Notes under the pieces: model-generated | What the model was told of the DNA's origin: nothing | What the model saw: only the letters and a program-made list of their open reading frames with translations | Database searches by the model: none | Program-made: the position numbers and the translations under genes | Shown: positions 7,294 to 15,332 of the stretch, one piece after another | Numbering within the stretch: position 1 is the stretch's first letter | Layout of the letters: each line of letters starts with the position of its first letter | IMG/VR virus record: IMGVR_UViG_3300010396_000002 | Span: 62,001 to 126,000 of that record | Source of the DNA: a virus | Reading direction: 5' to 3' (one strand) | DNA: 64,000 bases

Positions 7294-8213
7294 TGGGCAC
7301 GACAACGATCGAATGGACGCAGAACGAGGACGGCACGCCGGGCGAGACGTGGAACCCCATCAAGGGCTGCACGCGCATCTCGCCCGGATGCGGCGGCGGC
7401 ATGACCGGGCCCAACGGCGAGCGCGGTGGCTGCTACGCCGAGGGCATCGCCGCGCGCTTCTCGAAGCCCGGCCTCGCCTTCCACGGGTTTGCTGAGATGC
7501 GGGACGGCAAGCCGCGATGGACCGGCAAGGTCGCGCTGATCCCGGAGTTGCTCGACGAACCGCTCCGGCGGCGCAAGCCGACCACCTGGTTCATCTCGAT
7601 GAGCGACCTTTTCCACGAGAAGCTCACCAACGAGGAGATCGCCGCGGTCTTCGGCGTCATGGCCGCAAGCCAGCGTCACCGCTTCCAGGTACTTACCAAG
7701 CGTGCCGAGCGCATGCGCGACTGGTTCGCATGGGTCAACCAAACGCATAGCGCGGCCGCTTGGATCGCGCAGGCCGCAGGCGACATCCTCTCCACGAACT
7801 TTCCCGGCATGTCCCGCTGGGACCAGGCGCTCGCGAGCGTTGTTGAGGACGGTTCGTGGCCACGCCGCAACATCTGGCTCGGCGTCTCGGTGGAGGTGGC
7901 AGAGTACAAGCTGCGCCTCGCGCTCCTGAGGGACTGCCCCGCGGCCATTCGTTTCGCGTCGCTGGAGCCAGCGCTCGGCGACCTCGGTCTCCTGGACCTC
8001 TCCGGCATCGACCAGGTCATCACCGGCGCGGAGAGCGGGCATGGGGCCCGCCCGATGCAGGAGCAGTGGGTACGGAGCATCCGCGACCAAGCGAAGGCCC
8101 AAGGGGTCGCGTTCTTCTACAAGCAACGACTGAACGAGCGGAAGCACAAGGTGAGCTTGCCGCTCCTCGACGGACAGCAGTGGGCAGAGATGCCGGAGGT
8201 AGCGACGCGATGA
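7290..8213 (+). CDS. DUF5131 (phage Gp37/Gp68) family protein
   Basis: A 307-residue protein. The start TTTIEWTQ...TWNPIKGCTRISPGC followed by CYAEGIAARF is the hallmark of the Gp37/Gp68 (DUF5131) family, whose three N-terminal cysteines (GC.....GC....CYA) recall radical-SAM-like clusters. Later motifs WFISMSDLFHE, FQVLTKRAERM, IWLGVSVE and FASLEPALGDL also fit. The role of the family is not established; it is widespread in phages and often lies near nucleic-acid-modifying genes. The ATG at 7290 (or 7293) is preceded by AGGGAGG. Confidence 0.92.
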   Translation: MMGTTTIEWTQNEDGTPGETWNPIKGCTRISPGCGGGMTGPNGERGGCYAEGIAARFSKPGLAFHGFAEMRDGKPRWTGKVALIPELLDEPLRRRKPTTWFISMSDLFHEKLTNEEIAAVFGVMAASQRHRFQVLTKRAERMRDWFAWVNQTHSAAAWIAQAAGDILSTNFPGMSRWDQALASVVEDGSWPRRNIWLGVSVEVAEYKLRLALLRDCPAAIRFASLEPALGDLGLLDLSGIDQVITGAESGHGARPMQEQWVRSIRDQAKAQGVAFFYKQRLNERKHKVSLPLLDGQQWAEMPEVATR

Positions 8214-8521
8214 ACGACAAGGACTGGTCCGAGGCACATCTGGAGGTCGGGTCCGTCGAGGCGAACGGACGCGCCACGTTCCGGGTGACGATCTTCGACA
8301 TCGAAGACGAACCCTTCGACCTGCCGTGCGCCGCGGTGGCGCACACGAGATACGGCGGCGAGCACGTCATGTTCCGAGCCGTCGGCGCCGCGGTGAAGGC
8401 TGCACCGAACGCGAAGCGGATCGGCGACGTGCTCGGGTGGGAGGACAAGCAGGATGCCGAGCGCGCGGCGAAGGCTGCAAGCAAGGTCTTCAAGGCGGAG
8501 AAGCAAGGAGCGACGCGATGA
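8210..8521 (+). CDS. Hypothetical protein, 103 residues
   Basis: An acidic N-terminal half rich in beta-strand formers (SVEANGRATFRVTIFDIEDE) and a Lys/Ala helical C-terminus (ERAAKAASKVFKAEKQGATR). No family is recognised. It starts four bases inside the end of the DUF5131 gene and ends four bases inside the next gene, so it is part of the same transcriptional unit. Confidence 0.7.
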   Translation: MNDKDWSEAHLEVGSVEANGRATFRVTIFDIEDEPFDLPCAAVAHTRYGGEHVMFRAVGAAVKAAPNAKRIGDVLGWEDKQDAERAAKAASKVFKAEKQGATR

Positions 8522-11238
8522 AGGACGAGACGAAGCAGGAAGCGAAGCGCGGTGGGCCGGTGAAGTGCCCGAGGCCGTGCACGGAGTGCGACGAGGGGGA
8601 CCACCACTTCTCGGACGCGACGGTGGAGTTCGCCGACGACGCCAACACGCACGGCGACGATGCCGAGGCCATGGCCGTTCGGGAGCAGGCTGTCGCGGCG
8701 GGATGCACGGCCTGGTACGTGTGCAAGCACTGCGACGCCTGGATCGAGTACGTCGACCAGGACGAAGACGCCGCGCTCATCGACGAGGTGACCATCGCGA
8801 CCCCGGAGGACGTCGCTGACCTGCTCGGCGATCTGGTCGCGAGCGAGTCGCTGGACAACGCGCACGGCCTCGACGACATGGGCACCACAGCCGACGGGGC
8901 ACTGGTGTTCGACCTGCTCCTGAACGAGCCTGAGGATCGGCGGCTCCGGGTCACCGTGCGGGACCGGGCTCATGTCGGGCTCGGGCACGTGCTCGACAAC
9001 CTCTCGCGCGGTCCAGCCGGTCCGTGGTGCACGCGCTGCGGGAAGGGAGACGCCGACGCACTGTCCCGAACCTGCTACCACATGTACACACCGGGCGAGC
9101 GTCACAGCCCGCGCAACGGTGGTCCATGCCCTGGCTGCGACACGTGCGGCACCAGCACGGCCTCGTCGGGCCCGGTGCACACCGATCTCTCCATGCCCCA
9201 TCGCACGGACCTGAGCGACCAGGCCTACCGGATGGCGGAGCTGGTCCGCTGCATCGACTGCAACGCGGTGATGAAGAACCGGAACGGCCCGCGAGACGAC
9301 ACTATGTGCCCGGCTCGAAAGACCACCGGCGACCGGCCAATGACGGACGCGGATGCCGAGGCTGGGCTCCTGGCGATGACCCGCGGCAACGAGCTGATCC
9401 TCAAGGCGCTCCGCGGCCTGTACCGGGTGCACCGGGGATCCGGCGACGGCGTCGAGGTCGCCTACGACAAGGCCCTCACCGCGTTCCTGGAAAGGACCGC
9501 GCCCAAGCGTCCCCTCGTCGCCTGCCACGTCGATGAACCCGGGGAGAGCACGCCGCCCTTCGTCGAGGCGTCTGGCGAGCAGTTCGCGCAGCATGCGGCC
9601 GTCACGCGCTGCCTGCGGGCCATCGCGCTCGTCGAGACGTGCACCACGATCAAGCCCGACGTGCTGGTCGTGCCGAACGATCTCTACAAGGCCCTGCCAC
9701 AGTTCTCGGTCATCTACCTGCACGGGGTGCGGATCATGACCGACCTGGAGCCGTTCCCCACCGACACCGTCGACATCCGCGTCGCGAGGCTCGAGGACGG
9801 GCTGATTCGCTTCCCGCTGTCCAGCATCGAACCGATCTGCATGGAGCACGGCACCGTCCACCGCGACAACGCTGGCGCTCCATGCGGCTGCCCGGAAAGC
9901 ACTGAGGTGTCCGCGGCCTTCGAGTCGGGCGACGGCGAGGTGGAGGACGGCCCGCCGCGCTTCCGCGGGCTCGGGCGCCCGGTCTCGCCGACCCGGGACG
10001 CCCTCATGGAGCGCGCGACGTGGCTCGCCGAGGACCCCGCCCGCGTCGCCGCGTTCAACGCCTACCGGCCATCGGCCGAGGAGCTGGCGAAGCTCCCCGA
10101 GCCCATCCGCAAGTTCGAGGATGCCGCGGTTCTGATCTGCACGATCTGCCGAAAGTCTACGGACGCATGCTCGTGTCAGGCGAAGGGGCTGCGCGAGGCT
10201 TCCGCCAGACTTGCCGCAGCTCGCATCGATCCGGCTGCCGCGACGCTCCCTCCCGGCACCAAGCGCTGGTCGGACATCAAGGCCAAGGGCAGGAGCGCGG
10301 AGCACCTCGCCCACCTCGATGCCGAGGTCGAGCAGATTGCCGCAGCGATCGGGCCTGCTCCGAGCCACGACATCGTCATGGACATCGAAGACGAGTATGC
10401 AGCCCGCGTCGCAGCCGAAGCGCTCGCTGCCCAACTGCAAGCGCGCATCGATCGACTCATGGCGGCCTCCGCAGAGGCCATCACGGTCCATGCGCTCCGA
10501 CGAGGGCGCGCGGTGTGCCGGTTCGTCGATGCGCCTCCTGGCTCATGGCCGGAAGGCCATCGCTGGGCCAAGGTCCCGCAGAACATCACCCCCGGCGCCG
10601 TGCTCTGCGATGCCTGCTGGCCCGATGCCGTTCGGGCGAAGGCGTCGCTCGCGTACCTGCACTTCGCCACCGACGGCAACGACGGGATCTGCGGCCCGAC
10701 GGTGGACCCGGAGTCGGGACGCCAGGCCCACTACACGCGCGACCGATCCCGGTTCATCTTCGCCACGGCGAACCGCTGCCCGAAGTGCTGGGACCTGCTT
10801 GGGCCCGATCCGAGCACCGGGGGCCAGAAGCGGCTGCCGGTCTCGCCGGCCTTCGACATCGTGTTCCGGCTCGAGCTGGCGAACGGCGAGGGCGCCGGCC
10901 TCACCGCCGAGGACATCAGGCACAGGGTCGAAGGGATGCACCACGGGACCAACATCAGGCAGACCGTGGCGGAGAAGCTTCACGACGTCGCACTCGATCT
11001 CCAGGTGAGTCCCAAGAGCCGCGTCGTCCTGCACCGGGTCGGCGCCCCGTTCGCCGAGGAGCTCCGCGAGCAGATGAAGGCCGGCTGGGACCTCGCTCAC
11101 ATCCGGGCGGAGATCCAGGCGCTGCGCGACGAGACCGCCCGCCAGCATGCGTCGGGGGCCCATGTCTCCGGCAACTCCACCAGGCTCTCGACGCTGGACG
11201 AGGTGCTCAACATCATCGACGGGAAGGACAAGCCGTGA
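8518..11238 (+). CDS. Large multi-Cys mosaic protein, 906 residues
   Basis: An uninterrupted 906-residue frame containing many separate CxxC or CxC clusters: CPRPCTEC near residue 20, CKHC near 67, WCTRCGKG and CPGCDTCG around 170-210, CIDC near 245, CICRK...CSC near 550, CDAC near 705 and CPKC near 755. Between them are stretches that read like independent small phage proteins, for example an AMTRGNELILKALRGLYRVH unit and a region ending in a helical tail. The whole looks like several zinc-ribbon modules fused end to end, possibly by loss of stop codons. No enzyme motif was recognised. The long length is exceptional here, where most unknown genes are under 200 residues. Confidence 0.8.
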   Translation: MKDETKQEAKRGGPVKCPRPCTECDEGDHHFSDATVEFADDANTHGDDAEAMAVREQAVAAGCTAWYVCKHCDAWIEYVDQDEDAALIDEVTIATPEDVADLLGDLVASESLDNAHGLDDMGTTADGALVFDLLLNEPEDRRLRVTVRDRAHVGLGHVLDNLSRGPAGPWCTRCGKGDADALSRTCYHMYTPGERHSPRNGGPCPGCDTCGTSTASSGPVHTDLSMPHRTDLSDQAYRMAELVRCIDCNAVMKNRNGPRDDTMCPARKTTGDRPMTDADAEAGLLAMTRGNELILKALRGLYRVHRGSGDGVEVAYDKALTAFLERTAPKRPLVACHVDEPGESTPPFVEASGEQFAQHAAVTRCLRAIALVETCTTIKPDVLVVPNDLYKALPQFSVIYLHGVRIMTDLEPFPTDTVDIRVARLEDGLIRFPLSSIEPICMEHGTVHRDNAGAPCGCPESTEVSAAFESGDGEVEDGPPRFRGLGRPVSPTRDALMERATWLAEDPARVAAFNAYRPSAEELAKLPEPIRKFEDAAVLICTICRKSTDACSCQAKGLREASARLAAARIDPAAATLPPGTKRWSDIKAKGRSAEHLAHLDAEVEQIAAAIGPAPSHDIVMDIEDEYAARVAAEALAAQLQARIDRLMAASAEAITVHALRRGRAVCRFVDAPPGSWPEGHRWAKVPQNITPGAVLCDACWPDAVRAKASLAYLHFATDGNDGICGPTVDPESGRQAHYTRDRSRFIFATANRCPKCWDLLGPDPSTGGQKRLPVSPAFDIVFRLELANGEGAGLTAEDIRHRVEGMHHGTNIRQTVAEKLHDVALDLQVSPKSRVVLHRVGAPFAEELREQMKAGWDLAHIRAEIQALRDETARQHASGAHVSGNSTRLSTLDEVLNIIDGKDKP

Positions 11239-11936
11239 GCGCGCACGCCAACCTGATCGCCAAGCTCCGGGAGACGTACAACCCGTCTGCGGGCTGGGCC
11301 CTCTACACCGAAGTCCAGAGTGAGACCGGGGGCTCGAAGCAGGGCCAGCGACGAGCCGACGGCGTGCTGGTCAATCTCTGGCCGTCGCGCGGCGGGCTCT
11401 TTTACGTCCTTCTGGAACAGAAGAACTCGATGGCGGACCTCGGCCGGGATCTGCGAGTGCCCGCCAAGGCCGAGGAGATCGGTCGGTTCTGCAAGGAGCG
11501 CTGGCTGGTCATCCCCCCGACGCTGAAGCTCAAGGAGCGGCCGCGGGACTGGCGCGTATTGGTCGTCGGGACCGGCGCGCCGTACTTCTTCGACGACGAC
11601 AAGGACCCGCCCCAGCACCCCGTCACCCCGCCCACCGATGGCTTCCTCCAGAGCCTGCTCGCGAGCGGGTGCACGGCAGCGGAGGAAGCCGCTGTCGCCG
11701 ACATCCCGATGGTCGCTCTCGGCCGACCGCGAGCGGCACACACCTACGGACTGTGCGTTCGAGGGCACGCCGTGCCGATCACATGGAAGGGCGACAAGCA
11801 CCCGCCCAAGGTCCCCTGCATCTCGTGCAGGGACGACCAGGGCCCGGACACCGAGATGGCCGAGACCGTGATCGCAGAGGCTGACGAGGCCACGCTCCAC
11901 ATGCTCCGCGAGCAGATCGATCGCAGGCTTGGCTGA
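11235..11936 (+). CDS. MmcB-like PD-(D/E)XK nuclease-fold protein
   Basis: A 233-residue protein. RRADGVLVNLWPSRGGLFYV followed by LLEQKNSMADLGRDLRVPAK and FCKERWLVIPPTLKLKERP follows a pattern known from MmcB-like and related phage and actinobacterial proteins: RRADAL...WPSRG, a variant ExK, and WLVxP. The D in RRAD and the E-Q-K stand for the PD-(D/E)XK catalytic positions. The C-terminus has a CVRGHAVPIT...CISC zinc-like element and a helical tail. The GTG start overlaps the preceding stop. Confidence 0.7.
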   Translation: MSAHANLIAKLRETYNPSAGWALYTEVQSETGGSKQGQRRADGVLVNLWPSRGGLFYVLLEQKNSMADLGRDLRVPAKAEEIGRFCKERWLVIPPTLKLKERPRDWRVLVVGTGAPYFFDDDKDPPQHPVTPPTDGFLQSLLASGCTAAEEAAVADIPMVALGRPRAAHTYGLCVRGHAVPITWKGDKHPPKVPCISCRDDQGPDTEMAETVIAEADEATLHMLREQIDRRLG

Positions 11937-12205
11937 TGCTCCAGCAACCGCTCCTCGAGACCGGCCTCCCCACGAAGGCGCCTCCGGGCCTGCCTCAACT
12001 CTCCCGCGGGATCCTTGGCCACCTGCGGACCGGGGACCTTGACACCACCAAGCTCGCCAAGCTCCTGAGCTGCGCACCGAGGCGGCTGCCCTTCGCCCTG
12101 TACTGGCTCCGGCATCGCGGGCTCATCATCGACGTTGGCCGCGTCAAGGGCCCCTACGGCGGCACCAGCGGCAAGCCACTGATCTGGCACCTCGTCGCCC
12201 GATGA
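11936..12205 (+). CDS. Small winged-helix-like protein
   Basis: An 89-residue protein. Residues about 25-85 (GHLRTGDLDTTKLAKLLSC...RLPFALYWLRHRGLIIDVG) read as helix-turn-helix plus wing, as in small DNA-binding wHTH proteins. Its ATG overlaps the previous stop (TGATG). A regulatory role is inferred from the fold only. Confidence 0.65.
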   Translation: MLQQPLLETGLPTKAPPGLPQLSRGILGHLRTGDLDTTKLAKLLSCAPRRLPFALYWLRHRGLIIDVGRVKGPYGGTSGKPLIWHLVAR

Positions 12206-12423
12206 GACGCTCCTCCAACACCGACGGGCTGCGCCGGTACGCCAAGGAGCGCAGCGGCAACGCTGGCACCGGCGGAGGGAACCGACAGGCCCGCACGCAT
12301 CGGCCCGGTCCGCCGTCTCTGCTCGCGCCAGACACGCGTCCGCTGGAATGCCCGACATGCGGCGAGCACGACTGCCGGGACTGGGTGCTCGAGGGACTCC
12401 CCTGCCGCGACCCAGAGTCATGA
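12202..12423 (+). CDS. Small protein with a CxxC-H-C motif
   Basis: A 73-residue protein: a basic, Gly-rich N-terminus (RRYAKERSGNAGTGGGNRQ), then LECPTCGEHDCRDWVLEGLP, a possible zinc-binding site. Overlaps the genes on both sides by four bases. Function unknown. Confidence 0.6.
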   Translation: MRRSSNTDGLRRYAKERSGNAGTGGGNRQARTHRPGPPSLLAPDTRPLECPTCGEHDCRDWVLEGLPCRDPES

Positions 12424-12906
12424 GCAGCGGCAAGGTCTGGACCTGCTGGATCTACTTCGGCAACCTCGAAGGCCCCCGCGGCGGGCCGCCCGATATCCAG
12501 TTCGTTGCCTGCTCGCCGGCGTGCATGGCGAAGTTCAAGCCGGGCAAGAGGCGCTGCCATGGCCCCGCCGAGTTTGCGCCGGGCGAGCTCGGACCAGACG
12601 GCAAGTCCGAGTGCCCGACGTGCGGGCGGCGGGTCGCCGTCACCCGCCATGGGCGCCTGGCGAGCCACAAGCCCGACCACGAGGAACGCCACGCCCGCGA
12701 GAAGCTCTTCCAGGCCGAGGAACTGGCGCGGGAGACGCGCGCGCTCCTCGAGCACCGACGGTGCTCTCGTCCAGGTCCTCTCCGAGGCTGCCGACGAGGT
12801 GAAGGGCTTCAACTTCGACGCCGCCAGGCTCTCCCTGGACGCGGCCTCCGGCGCGATCGAGCAGATCCGCGAGAAGCTCGACGAACTAGAGCGCGGGCAG
12901 GGGTAG
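12420..12906 (+). CDS. Zinc-ribbon/coiled-coil protein with a frame break
   Basis: From ATG 12420 the protein is sound through VWTCWIYFGNLEGP, a CSPACMAKF motif, CPTCGRRVAVTRHG and a helix ending ELARETRALLE near 12755. After that the same frame turns to Cys/Arg-rich shadow sequence, while the +1 frame continues sensibly as STDGALVQVLSEAADEVKGF to EKLDELERGQG and a TAG at 12904-12906. The 487-base span is one base more than a whole number of codons, so one extra base near 12755-12765, or an assembly error, explains it. The TAG lies within the terminator-like hairpin. Confidence 0.6.
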
Positions 12907-12922
12907 CGAAAATCGCTACCCC
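12900..12922 (+). terminator. Perfect 10-bp hairpin closing the plus-strand island
   Basis: GGGGTAGCGA, a three-base A loop, then TCGCTACCCC. It includes the stop codon of the last plus-strand gene and faces the convergent minus-strand genes. It lacks a T tract but could end transcription in both directions. Confidence 0.55.
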
Positions 12923-13272
12923 CATGGAAGACGAAGGCCCCGGCGAGTCGCGATCTCCCGGGGCCACACGGTGCTTGGAGCCACCGCCTCGCCTCCCAGC
13001 CTCGGGCTCCATCCCTCCGCTGGGTACTTCAACCACTTCCTGCTCTGGTTGAACACCTACAGCTCGGAACAGCGGCCTCCTCGCGGGGGCTCCGGGCTTG
13101 CCCGAAGGGTCGCCCAGGACGGCCTTCCCGGTCAAGCCTTGCGGCGAGGAGCTGGCGTCGGTAGGTTCTGCGGGACGGCGCACCACATCGCAGCGCGGTG
13201 TCGTCCAGACTCTCCCACGCTGCACCGCGCCGTTGCACTTCACCCTGGAGCTCCGGCCCCGGGGTTGAGGTG
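12923..13272 (+). other. Gene-free structured region between convergent gene sets
   Basis: About 350 bases without a convincing ORF. It contains perfect inverted repeats: TTCAACCA/TGGTTGAA (13028-13035 and 13046-13053) and ACGGCGC/GCGCCGT (13175-13181 and 13227-13233), with further local pairing between. A plus-strand ORF (12971-13276) exists but has no Shine-Dalgarno and biased composition. A structured RNA, a recombination site or decayed sequence are all possible; no known RNA family is recognised. Confidence 0.4.
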
Positions 13273-13449
13273 CTAGTGCGAGCCGAAGCGCTCGGGCCAG
13301 AGCCGCCGGTCGATGATTCCGGCGATCTCGTGCTTGGTGTGGTTGTTGATGATGCCGCGCTCCTGCGCGGTCGCGATGACGCTCTTCGTGAAGGCGTTGA
13401 GACGACGCCGGAGGAGCCTCGTCACGACCCGGTCGACGAGGCCCTTCAC
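13273..13449 (-). CDS. Small basic helical protein, 58 residues
   Basis: From GTG 13449 the protein reads KGLVDRVVTRLLRRRLNAF then IIDRRLWPERFGSH: amphipathic and strongly basic. The GTG overlaps the stop of the upstream gene (GTGA). It is the last gene of the minus-strand arm before the gene-free region. Function unknown. Confidence 0.6.
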   Translation of the reverse strand: MKGLVDRVVTRLLRRRLNAFTKSVIATAQERGIINNHTKHEIAGIIDRRLWPERFGSH

Positions 13450-14537
13450 GATGGCGCTCCCTTCTCGCCGAAGACCTCGGAGACCGTCGGCGGCCGATCC
13501 CCGACGTAAACCTGCCCGTCGGGCGCGATGCAGACCGGCTTGCCTTCGCCCTCCACCATGGCGCGCTCGATGTCGGCGACCGTGACACCACCAGCCCCAC
13601 CGATCCCGGCGGGGTGCATGTCGCCACCAGCAGCCTGGTCCGGCGTGCCCCTGTTGCCCGCTGATCCGGCAGGCGGAGGCGGCTGGCGGGCCCTGAGCTT
13701 CTCGTGCCAGCGCTTGCCACCGTACTTGAGACGGCGCTTGAGCGTCGAGGCGACGAACTGCCCGATCGCGTCCTCGATGGACGACGCCGGCGCCGAGAAG
13801 CTGCGCGTCGCGTCGTCGTCGATGTCCCACGAGCTCTCACCCTTGCCAGGGATCGGGATCTCGTCGCCGTCGCACATCGTGATCTTGACGTCGGTGAACA
13901 CCTTGGTCAGCCAGCGCGGGCGCTCGATCCGCACCTCGCTGAAGGTCGCGACGCCGTCGTAGGAGCGCTCCGGCATCGGGACTTGGACAGTTCGGCATGC
14001 GAGCGGACGGCGGATGACGGTCTCCTCGCCGCGGAGAAGCTTGTCGAGGCTGAGGCTTCCATCACGCCAGCGCGGCGTGCTGCACCACTCGTTCGGGTCG
14101 GCCCAGGCCCGCCACCACACAGATCCATCGTGGAAGCGCAGGCTGACCTCGCGCTCGATCCCGAGGATGCTCACCTTGTCGTGCCTGCTCTTGCGCGTCA
14201 TGCCGATGGCGTAGAGCGCATCGTGAAGCCACCGCGCTTCGATCCCGATGTAGAGCGCAGCGATGCCGACGCCGACGCTCAGGAGCGCCTCGCCGTCTCC
14301 CGAGTCGACGTTGAGCGCGAGCCTCGTGCCTGCGTCGATGCCCAGCTTCCAGCTCGCCCGCAGCGCCATCTGATCGTTGCCGGTCGGATAGACGTACGCC
14401 CGGCCGTGGAGGAGAGCCGACCCAGCCGGTTCCCCGGTCGGCCCTTCGTTGAGGTTCTGCCAGTGCCCGTACCAGCCGGGCTCGGACCCGTCGCGGCCGA
14501 ACAGCCAGCCGCCCCGCCTGTGCTTCGTCTGCCCCAT
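13446..14537 (-). CDS. Conserved phage hypothetical protein (IPIPGKGE(N/S)SWD family)
   Basis: A 363-residue protein. The central block VPMPERSYDGVATFSEVRIE, followed by RPRW, IPIPGKGESSWDIDDDA and EDAIGQFVASTLKRR, matches a phage family I recall with VPMPEGSYPA and GIPHPGKGENSWDCGDD motifs, found in phages of several phyla and without known function. The N-terminus is rich in Trp and contains hydrophobic strands (VGVGIAALYIGIEARWLHDA). The C-terminal third is Pro/Gly-rich with a final VTVADIERAMVEGEGKPV segment. In the family the gene usually lies among early genes. Confidence 0.8.
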   Translation of the reverse strand: MGQTKHRRGGWLFGRDGSEPGWYGHWQNLNEGPTGEPAGSALLHGRAYVYPTGNDQMALRASWKLGIDAGTRLALNVDSGDGEALLSVGVGIAALYIGIEARWLHDALYAIGMTRKSRHDKVSILGIEREVSLRFHDGSVWWRAWADPNEWCSTPRWRDGSLSLDKLLRGEETVIRRPLACRTVQVPMPERSYDGVATFSEVRIERPRWLTKVFTDVKITMCDGDEIPIPGKGESSWDIDDDATRSFSAPASSIEDAIGQFVASTLKRRLKYGGKRWHEKLRARQPPPPAGSAGNRGTPDQAAGGDMHPAGIGGAGGVTVADIERAMVEGEGKPVCIAPDGQVYVGDRPPTVSEVFGEKGAPS

Positions 14538-14546
14538 GTCCCCCCC

Positions 14547-15308
14547 TCAGGCCCTGGCGCCCTTGCCGGGCTTCCCGCGCTCGGCGGTCTTCTTGATCTT
14601 CTTCGTCCCCGCCGCGGCGGCCGCAGCCTTCTTCGCCGCCTTCGGGGGCTTGGTCCCGTTCGTCTCTTCGGCCTCCGCGGAAGCCTTCCCCTTCGGCGCC
14701 GCTCGAGGCTTGCTGCCCGCGGAGGGCTTGCCGATGTCGAACGCGTCGACCATCGGGAAGAGGGCGCCCTGGTCGAGCTTCTTGCGCTCGTCGGCAGTGA
14801 ACGGCGTACGGCTGCCGGGCACCTCGACGCGCGTCCCGGAGTCGAGGCGGTAGAGCACCCGCTCGTTCTCCTCGAACACGGCGACGACGTCGACCTCGAC
14901 CTCGCGCGTACCGCTATTGACCTCCTTGGTGAACTTCACCCAGTCGACCTTGAGCGGCTTGAGCTGCCTGACGAACTCCGAGGCGTCGTCGCGCGCTTTC
15001 TTCTGGAGCGGCACGAGCTTGCAAGCGTATCCCGCCAGCTCGGCCTTCCTGCGCACGAGTTCCTCGCCGCTGAAGTCCTTCGCGTTGATCTGCTGGGCGA
15101 GCTTGTCGTGATCCTTCTTGACCGGGTTGATGTCGTTGCGGTGCTTCCGCGCGACCCTGCCCTTGGCCTCCTCGATAGGCTCGATGAGGCAGGAGAGGCG
15201 CGCGACCTCGGCGTTCGCCTTCTTCACCTCCTCGGCGTCGATCACGACCGGCAGCTTCGCCTTGCCGACCTCTTCCCAGAACCCCGTCGAATCGTTCTTC
15301 TGAGCCAT
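14547..15308 (-). CDS. Coiled-coil protein with Lys/Ala-rich tail
   Basis: A 253-residue protein: a long helical region (about residues 25-115, KKANAEVARLSCLIEPIEEA and onward) likely to form a coiled coil, a short beta-rich middle, and a tail of K/A/G repeats (KPPKAAKKAAAAAAGTKKIK). The helical core recalls phage nuclease- or host-inhibitor-associated proteins but no specific match is claimed. The basic tail resembles that of the H1-like protein at 2100-2405. Confidence 0.7.
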   Translation of the reverse strand: MAQKNDSTGFWEEVGKAKLPVVIDAEEVKKANAEVARLSCLIEPIEEAKGRVARKHRNDINPVKKDHDKLAQQINAKDFSGEELVRRKAELAGYACKLVPLQKKARDDASEFVRQLKPLKVDWVKFTKEVNSGTREVEVDVVAVFEENERVLYRLDSGTRVEVPGSRTPFTADERKKLDQGALFPMVDAFDIGKPSAGSKPRAAPKGKASAEAEETNGTKPPKAAKKAAAAAAGTKKIKKTAERGKPGKGARA

Positions 15309-15332
15309 CCCCGTCCTTCTTCCTGCCGGGGT

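Noticed and set aside
8020-10491. 823-codon minus-strand ORF
   Set aside because: Antisense to the 906-residue gene, which has normal composition and coupled starts; the minus frame is Arg/Val/Leu shadow.
12971-13276. Plus-strand ORF of 101 codons in the structured region
   Set aside because: No ribosome site, biased composition (Arg/Gly/Pro/Ala), and overlaps inverted repeats.
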